The position numbers and the translations under genes are program-made. A stretch of 54,237 nucleotides of DNA from a virus, in the IMG/VR virus record IMGVR_UViG_3300049830_000086, positions 1-54,237 of that record. One strand, written 5' to 3'. The notes beneath the pieces were generated by a model that had not been told where the DNA came from, searched no databases, and saw only the letters and a program-made list of their open reading frames with translations. Shown piece by piece: positions 49,794-54,237 of this stretch. The stretch's first letter is position 1. Each line of letters opens with the position of its first letter.

Positions 49794-51851
49794 TCATAAT
49801 TGAATTGTTTGGTCTACAACCTCACTCAATCGTTCATCATGGTCAATGATTATGATCTGGTTGATGACTTTTTGGTTCCTGAGTTCGTTGATGAGGTTAA
49901 AATAGTTTTGACGATTGTCATCACTAAGATGTGTTGTACCTTCATCTATGATCCAGATAGGAAACGCTTTGGCGAACATCTTATGTAGCGCCAACCTTAG
50001 ACAAATACCTACCATCATCTCCTGACCGCCAGAGACACTAGGAAGCATTTTGTCGTGCTCAGTGAAGAGCCTAATCTTGAAGCCATCCACAACCTTTACA
50101 GTGTATGGAAGGTTGAAGTACTCTAGGTACGTCGCGAGCGATACCTGTACATGATCCATGTATGTCTCAATAAGTCTTCTAGGGAACTTAGCAGTGGCAA
50201 AAACATCGTAAACGTTAGTCAAAGCTTCGAGATAACTCTTACGCTTCGCGTTGTACTTGCTGTTGACATGACTATTGTTGATCCTTTGCTCTAATAAGAC
50301 TAGTTCATGCTCTAGCTTACCTGATTGGAGTTGAAATTGACCGATTTCTTCCCTTCTCTTGTCGTCCAGCTCTAAAGCTTCACGAAACATGGTTAGCTCT
50401 TGCTCAATAGGTGCAGAACCTTCATGAGTAGCCAAGCTTTTCAATTTTTCTTCAGCTACCTTTACATTTGAGGATAACACAACTTTACGGTTACGAAGGT
50501 CATTAAGACTAGCTTGCAAATCCTTCACTAACTTATGTTCAGTCTGTGCTTGGATCAGTTCTTCATCAGTAAAGACCAAAGTGCTCATCGGCTCCAGTTC
50601 CTTCACCAAATACTCTTTACGGCCCATCAAGCCTTCGTATTTAGCGAGTTCTTGATTGTACTGCTGCAAATGCTTCATCTGCGCTTGGTAGCGAGAATTA
50701 GTCAATGTAGCGTTGGTGGATAGTGCTGACTCCTGAACCCTTAAGTCTGCCAAGTACTGTTTACTGTCAGGAATGTCTTGTTTACAGGTTGGACAAGAAG
50801 CATGTCCTTCTAGCGCGCTTAGATGGTTCTTTTGAGCAATGATGTCTCTTAGTTTACCGTTCATCTCAGTCAATGTCTCATAAAGATGAGCATTTGACTG
50901 TTGTAGAGTTTCCTTAGCTTTGGTGACTGCTGCGAAGTCTATGAGATTTTGCTTATCAAGATTTTCGATTTCTCTTAATATAGACTGTTTACGGCCAAAT
51001 ACCACTTTGTTCATGGTAAGTTGTCCAATCTTAGTCCTTAGCTCTTCTTCATCAGGGTAGTTCTCTAGGACTGATTCACTAGTCTCGATCTGTCCATCCA
51101 GCAACCTAAGTTCCTCATTAGTCCTGTAGATCTCAGTCTCTAACTCAGGTCTTTTCTTAGAGTCTTGTTGGCACTTGTCTAAGAAGAACAACCTGTCCTT
51201 GATACTGGCTATGATGGCTGGGGACGCTAGTTTTGTGGTCAAGGTTTCTACCTTCGCCAATACCTCGTTACGGTTTTTGGCTACTTGTGTCTGAGATGTT
51301 ATCAAGAGTTGAACATCCTCTTCTGGTTTTTCGGGTGGGCATTCCTTGACATACTTATTCCAGATAGTGTTACGAAGCTTTTCAGTCTCCGGCACCATGA
51401 ATATCTTCTGGAATATCTTTTCCCTGACAACGGACTCATCACTAAACAAATTCTGGATTTCACCTTGCTTAGCTACTATGACATTGTTGAAAATTGTGGT
51501 GTCGATCTGAAGTAGTTCATTCCACAACGCATTGACTTCACTCACCTTGTTATAGGTCATGCCGTCATAGGTTAGGGATACTTTCGGAACACTAAGATGA
51601 CGTTCAAGAGTACCTTCCTTGCCATTAAGCAAGAACTTACCCTTCACCCATCCCTCAGTCTCTCCAACAGTAATGCGATCGGCTTTCTTGTCACCATCTA
51701 AGTCTCCGGTGAAAAGAAAGCAGATAGCACTGATTATGCTAGATTTTCCACTACCGTTCTTTCCAACAATACCAACTACACCAGGATCAAACTTAAGATC
51801 CACTTTACGGTGTACGTTAAAATTACGTAATGATAGTTCTAGTAGTTGCAT
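49794..51851 (-). CDS. Rad50/SbcC (gp46-like) ATPase
   Basis: A 685-residue SMC-like protein: N-terminal Walker A VGIVGKNGSGKSSIISAICFLF, long coiled coils, a zinc hook HASCPTCKQD in the middle, and C-terminal signature SVSGGQEMMVGICLRLALH plus Walker B FPIWIIDEGTTHL. All parts of the ABC-type Rad50 head are intact. With the Mre11-like nuclease two genes upstream it forms the phage exonuclease for recombination-dependent replication. Confidence 0.9.
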   Translation of the reverse strand: MQLLELSLRNFNVHRKVDLKFDPGVVGIVGKNGSGKSSIISAICFLFTGDLDGDKKADRITVGETEGWVKGKFLLNGKEGTLERHLSVPKVSLTYDGMTYNKVSEVNALWNELLQIDTTIFNNVIVAKQGEIQNLFSDESVVREKIFQKIFMVPETEKLRNTIWNKYVKECPPEKPEEDVQLLITSQTQVAKNRNEVLAKVETLTTKLASPAIIASIKDRLFFLDKCQQDSKKRPELETEIYRTNEELRLLDGQIETSESVLENYPDEEELRTKIGQLTMNKVVFGRKQSILREIENLDKQNLIDFAAVTKAKETLQQSNAHLYETLTEMNGKLRDIIAQKNHLSALEGHASCPTCKQDIPDSKQYLADLRVQESALSTNATLTNSRYQAQMKHLQQYNQELAKYEGLMGRKEYLVKELEPMSTLVFTDEELIQAQTEHKLVKDLQASLNDLRNRKVVLSSNVKVAEEKLKSLATHEGSAPIEQELTMFREALELDDKRREEIGQFQLQSGKLEHELVLLEQRINNSHVNSKYNAKRKSYLEALTNVYDVFATAKFPRRLIETYMDHVQVSLATYLEYFNLPYTVKVVDGFKIRLFTEHDKMLPSVSGGQEMMVGICLRLALHKMFAKAFPIWIIDEGTTHLSDDNRQNYFNLINELRNQKVINQIIIIDHDERLSEVVDQTIQL

Positions 51852-52351
51852 TATAAATCTGTATCTAGCCTTCTCTCCAAGGTATCTCCATAAGGTACGG
51901 CTGTTACCCTATAACCTGTGACTCTGCTTATCTCTATCTCCACATCAATGTTTTTACTCACTAATGCAGGTGGAGATATGTTACTGACTCTCCTAAAAGG
52001 TTGTGGTGCTGGTGGTCTGTAACTAGGGACAATACCGAGATTAGTTATAGCTGGATTAGCTACAAATGGTGCTCTAGGAGGTCTTGCATCCCAAGCAGCT
52101 TGCCAAGTCGCTATAACTGCCATTAGCGCGTGCATTGGTATGTCTCCTGCCGGAATCAAGCCACGACGCTGAGCTTCGTTTCCTAGCTCTGCTAATTGAC
52201 CTTCAGTAAAGACTACGTATGCTCTACCATAAGCTGGATTAAGAATACGGTTCCTTAGCAGGCGCATAGAATTTTTGAGGTGGGGCTCATCCATGTCTTG
52301 TATTCTAATCTCCTCACCCGTCTTCATCTTCCAATAGCCTGGTTGGCTCAT
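51851..52351 (-). CDS. Unknown protein with RRLDTDL tag between Rad50 and Mre11
   Basis: A 166-residue protein. The N-terminal half is helical with MRLLRNRILNPAYGRAYVVF, the centre is Pro-rich (PSYRPPAPQPFRRVSNI), and the C-terminus is a short strand followed by LERRLDTDL, the recurrent tag. It overlaps both recombination genes by 1-4 bases. The central Pro-rich linker and tag suggest a recruited accessory protein; unproven. Confidence 0.72.
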   Translation of the reverse strand: MSQPGYWKMKTGEEIRIQDMDEPHLKNSMRLLRNRILNPAYGRAYVVFTEGQLAELGNEAQRRGLIPAGDIPMHALMAVIATWQAAWDARPPRAPFVANPAITNLGIVPSYRPPAPQPFRRVSNISPPALVSKNIDVEIEISRVTGYRVTAVPYGDTLERRLDTDL

Positions 52352-53490
52352 AATTCGTAGCTTTCTTTGAATGTATCTAGGACTTCCTTAGCGTCACCCT
52401 TTAACAGGTTATTGGCTAGGGTAAACATCCCTTCGTCATTTTCACAGAAGTATCTAAGAGCTGTTTCAATTTTGTCGTCTGTAGTTGCCTCTGAGCGGCT
52501 AGCAAAAGCTTCGTCCTCACCTTTAGCTTCCATTGGATCGCTTAGTTTTACTTGCTGCATCTTAACTAATGCAACTTCGTATAACGGCGTCAGCTTACTA
52601 AGATAAGGATCACTATCACTATCCCAAATAACTTTGATGACTGGTTTGAAGGTCTGAGCCTTAGCCCAGTCCACCTGTTCCATGACATCGAAGTCAGTCG
52701 CTGTTTTTCCTCTAAAGTTGATTTCAGTCATGATTCTTCTTTGAGGGAATGGTAAGCGTACCAAGTTAGTACCGTCACAGTAAAGCACAGATTTTTTACT
52801 ATCTGCTTCACTTATGTCAACTATACCTAAGCTACCTGGGTAACCTACGTAAGCTTCGCGGTTTATGCCATATGCTCTCGTTTCCGGTGCATAATGTAAA
52901 TCTCCAGCGATGACACCTTGTATGTTAGGGAATGTATCAAACAACATTAGTTTGTTGAAATCGATACCCTTCTTAGGCTCAGTCTTGTCGAAGACTTGAG
53001 GAAATTGACAATGCAAAAATACCCAGCTTACTTTAGCCTGATCAGTGTCTTGGGCTAATGAAGCGATTAGTTCTTCTGGTGTAGCTTGTGAGTAATCAAA
53101 ATAGTCTAAGCCTGAAAACTCAGGTACGACTTTAACATGATCTATCCCACTAATACGCATCCAGCTTTCACCTTTTTGTGATTTATCGTGGTCACCGGTT
53201 ATACCGAGTAGTTGAATGCCATTAGCTTTCAATTTCTCAACTAACCTAGTGACAAAAGCTATGGTGTGAACCTTGGCGTGATTGTCGTCAAACAAGTCTC
53301 CTGCAATAACAAGATACTTGACCTTTTTTTCAATGGCTAGGTCTACCAATCGACTTAAGTTGTCTCTTAGATCATCTTCAAGCTCAGGGAAGTTATACAA
53401 CTTCTTTCCTAAGTGGATGTCTGCCGAAGCAATGAACCTGGGACCTTTGTAACCTGGTCTTAGTGTAAATGCAATTTTTACTTCACTCAT
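52348..53490 (-). CDS. Mre11/SbcD (gp47-like) nuclease
   Basis: A 380-residue metallophosphoesterase: IASADIHLGKKLY, LVIAGDLFDDNHA, GITGDHDKSQK, FLHCQFPQV and VIAGDLHYAPE supply the binuclear metal site. The GNHD motif reads GDHD, an Asn to Asp change. The C-terminal third is the capping domain. Partner of the Rad50-like ATPase. A hairpin precedes its start. Confidence 0.88.
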   Translation of the reverse strand: MSEVKIAFTLRPGYKGPRFIASADIHLGKKLYNFPELEDDLRDNLSRLVDLAIEKKVKYLVIAGDLFDDNHAKVHTIAFVTRLVEKLKANGIQLLGITGDHDKSQKGESWMRISGIDHVKVVPEFSGLDYFDYSQATPEELIASLAQDTDQAKVSWVFLHCQFPQVFDKTEPKKGIDFNKLMLFDTFPNIQGVIAGDLHYAPETRAYGINREAYVGYPGSLGIVDISEADSKKSVLYCDGTNLVRLPFPQRRIMTEINFRGKTATDFDVMEQVDWAKAQTFKPVIKVIWDSDSDPYLSKLTPLYEVALVKMQQVKLSDPMEAKGEDEAFASRSEATTDDKIETALRYFCENDEGMFTLANNLLKGDAKEVLDTFKESYEL

Positions 53491-53499
53491 AAATTAAAT

Positions 53500-53530
53500 G
53501 GGGTGTGTGGCAAAATGTACCACACACCCC
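53500..53530 (-). terminator. Hairpin between Mre11-like gene and 53537
   Basis: 11-bp perfect stem GGGGTGTGTGG/CCACACACCCC with a 9-nt loop, followed by ATTTAATTT on the minus strand. It may terminate the upstream transcription unit. Confidence 0.6.
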
Positions 53531-53536
53531 GACTAC

Positions 53537-53761
53537 TTACAGTCTTGACTCAATGACACGGACTTCTTCTTTAATGACCGCATCACGATCTTTACCATGG
53601 GCAATCAACTCACCCGAAGGTGTGCGTGCTTCCCATTGTTGACTCACCTCGTTGAATTCGACGTTACTAGCGCGTGTCATGGTCATTTTACCTAGACCAT
53701 TTAACACATCGGAATAAACCGCGCGCATAGTACCGTCCGTTCCAACAATGAGCTTTCTCAT
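53537..53761 (-). CDS. Unknown 74-residue protein
   Basis: A small beta-rich protein (MRKLIVGTDGTMRAVYSD; FNEVSQQWEARTPSGELIAHGKDRDAVIKEE). Phage proteins with this layout are uncharacterised. Its start overlaps the preceding stop by 4 bases. Function unknown. Confidence 0.66.
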   Translation of the reverse strand: MRKLIVGTDGTMRAVYSDVLNGLGKMTMTRASNVEFNEVSQQWEARTPSGELIAHGKDRDAVIKEEVRVIESRL

Positions 53762-53967
53762 GAGTCAAGGTGGGCAGCGAGCTTCACAGGATCAAGCTCT
53801 TGATAAGGAGATGTTTGCACACGAGAAGCTTCATCTACGCTTCCGAGTGATTTTTCAAGGTCGCCTGTCAGATTGAGGCAGTTCTGGCCACCGTTGTTGT
53901 CAACGATGACTTGGCATCCGCCATTTTTTGAAACGACTACGCGACCGGCTACTTTTTGTTGGCTCAT
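53758..53967 (-). CDS. Unknown 69-residue protein
   Basis: It has a beta N-terminus (KVAGRVVVSKNGGCQVIVDNN) and an acidic C-terminus. The overlap by 4 bases with both neighbours indicates a translationally coupled trio 53537-54237. No family recognised. Confidence 0.64.
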   Translation of the reverse strand: MSQQKVAGRVVVSKNGGCQVIVDNNGGQNCLNLTGDLEKSLGSVDEASRVQTSPYQELDPVKLAAHLDS

Positions 53968-54237
53968 ACGAATATAACGTGGTTGTGATGGATTGAGAGA
54001 CTCCCGGCTTTCGACGCAATGCGAAAACGAACACGAGAGACATGGACACGAGCGCCGATAGTAGAGAAGTGCATAATAGTCTGCACACTCGCTACCCAGA
54101 CATTATGGGTCTGGTCAACGAGACGGAGGGAATCCGGCACGATGATAATGTTGTCAGCCGGAGGCTGTTCACGCTCAAAGTAGCCTCCGAGCAATGAGGC
54201 TACTTTAGAAACAATTGCGGTTGGAGGTTGCTCAACC
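53964..54237 (-). CDS. Partial unknown protein running off the right edge
   Basis: The frame is open to the last base, so the N-terminus is outside the window; about 90 residues are visible. It contains two near-repeats, EQPPTAI and EQPPADN, and a mainly beta C-terminus (RVHVSRVRFRIASKAGSLSI). It overlaps the next gene by 4 bases. Function unknown. Confidence 0.6.
   Translation of the reverse strand, partial: VEQPPTAIVSKVASLLGGYFEREQPPADNIIIVPDSLRLVDQTHNVWVASVQTIMHFSTIGARVHVSRVRFRIASKAGSLSIHHNHVIFV

Overview
The window is a stretch of a large tailed-phage genome. It is AT-rich, and almost every gene lies on the minus strand in tightly packed, often overlapping (ATGA/TAATG) transcription units. 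The left half is loaded with tRNA genes; the right half carries a complete phage-type replication and recombination module. No virion structural genes, integrase or host housekeeping operons were recognised. Many starts lack a clear Shine-Dalgarno and have A/C-rich leaders, so the host phylum is left open.

Left half (1-31 kb): 31 canonical minus-strand tRNA genes, most with encoded CCA. They cover every amino acid except Cys and alternate with small unknown genes, several Cys-rich. RNA-metabolism genes accompany them: an alanyl-tRNA synthetase catalytic-domain homologue, an RNase P RNA directly upstream of a tRNA, two metallophosphoesterases, a P-loop kinase and an ATP-dependent DNA ligase. 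Six free-standing HNH endonuclease genes sit among the tRNAs (one is the only plus-strand gene), each with its own promoter; in five the start codon falls exactly where transcription should begin. Non-standard RNAs include seven copies of a structured element, at least four of which contain a circularly permuted tRNA (T-arm and 3' acceptor strand before the 5' acceptor strand and D-arm). Five of the seven copies are back to back at 24.7-25.3 kb beside a further structured RNA.

Right half (30-54 kb): an EndoIII-like glycosylase, RuvC-like nuclease, RecA, a possible ssDNA-binding protein, a ubiquitin-like / JAB protease / E1-like operon (34.5-39.0 kb), a gp88-like protein, three winged-helix-like proteins, a family A DNA polymerase with a uracil-glycosylase-like N-terminus, DnaB-type helicase, Toprim primase, UvsW-like helicase and Rad50/Mre11 (gp46/gp47-like) proteins.

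Two patterns span the window. At least eight otherwise dissimilar small proteins end in the same peptide (consensus R-R-[LMI]-D-[TP]-[DES]-[LI]), which looks like a C-terminal tag. The Ubl candidate ends in GG plus two residues beside a JAB protease and an E1-like enzyme, which suggests a phage-encoded Ubl-processing or conjugation pathway. Together with the permuted tRNAs, the scaffold RNA element and the RNase P RNA, these are the main candidates for undescribed biology. All calls come from reading the sequence; no searches or folding programs were run.
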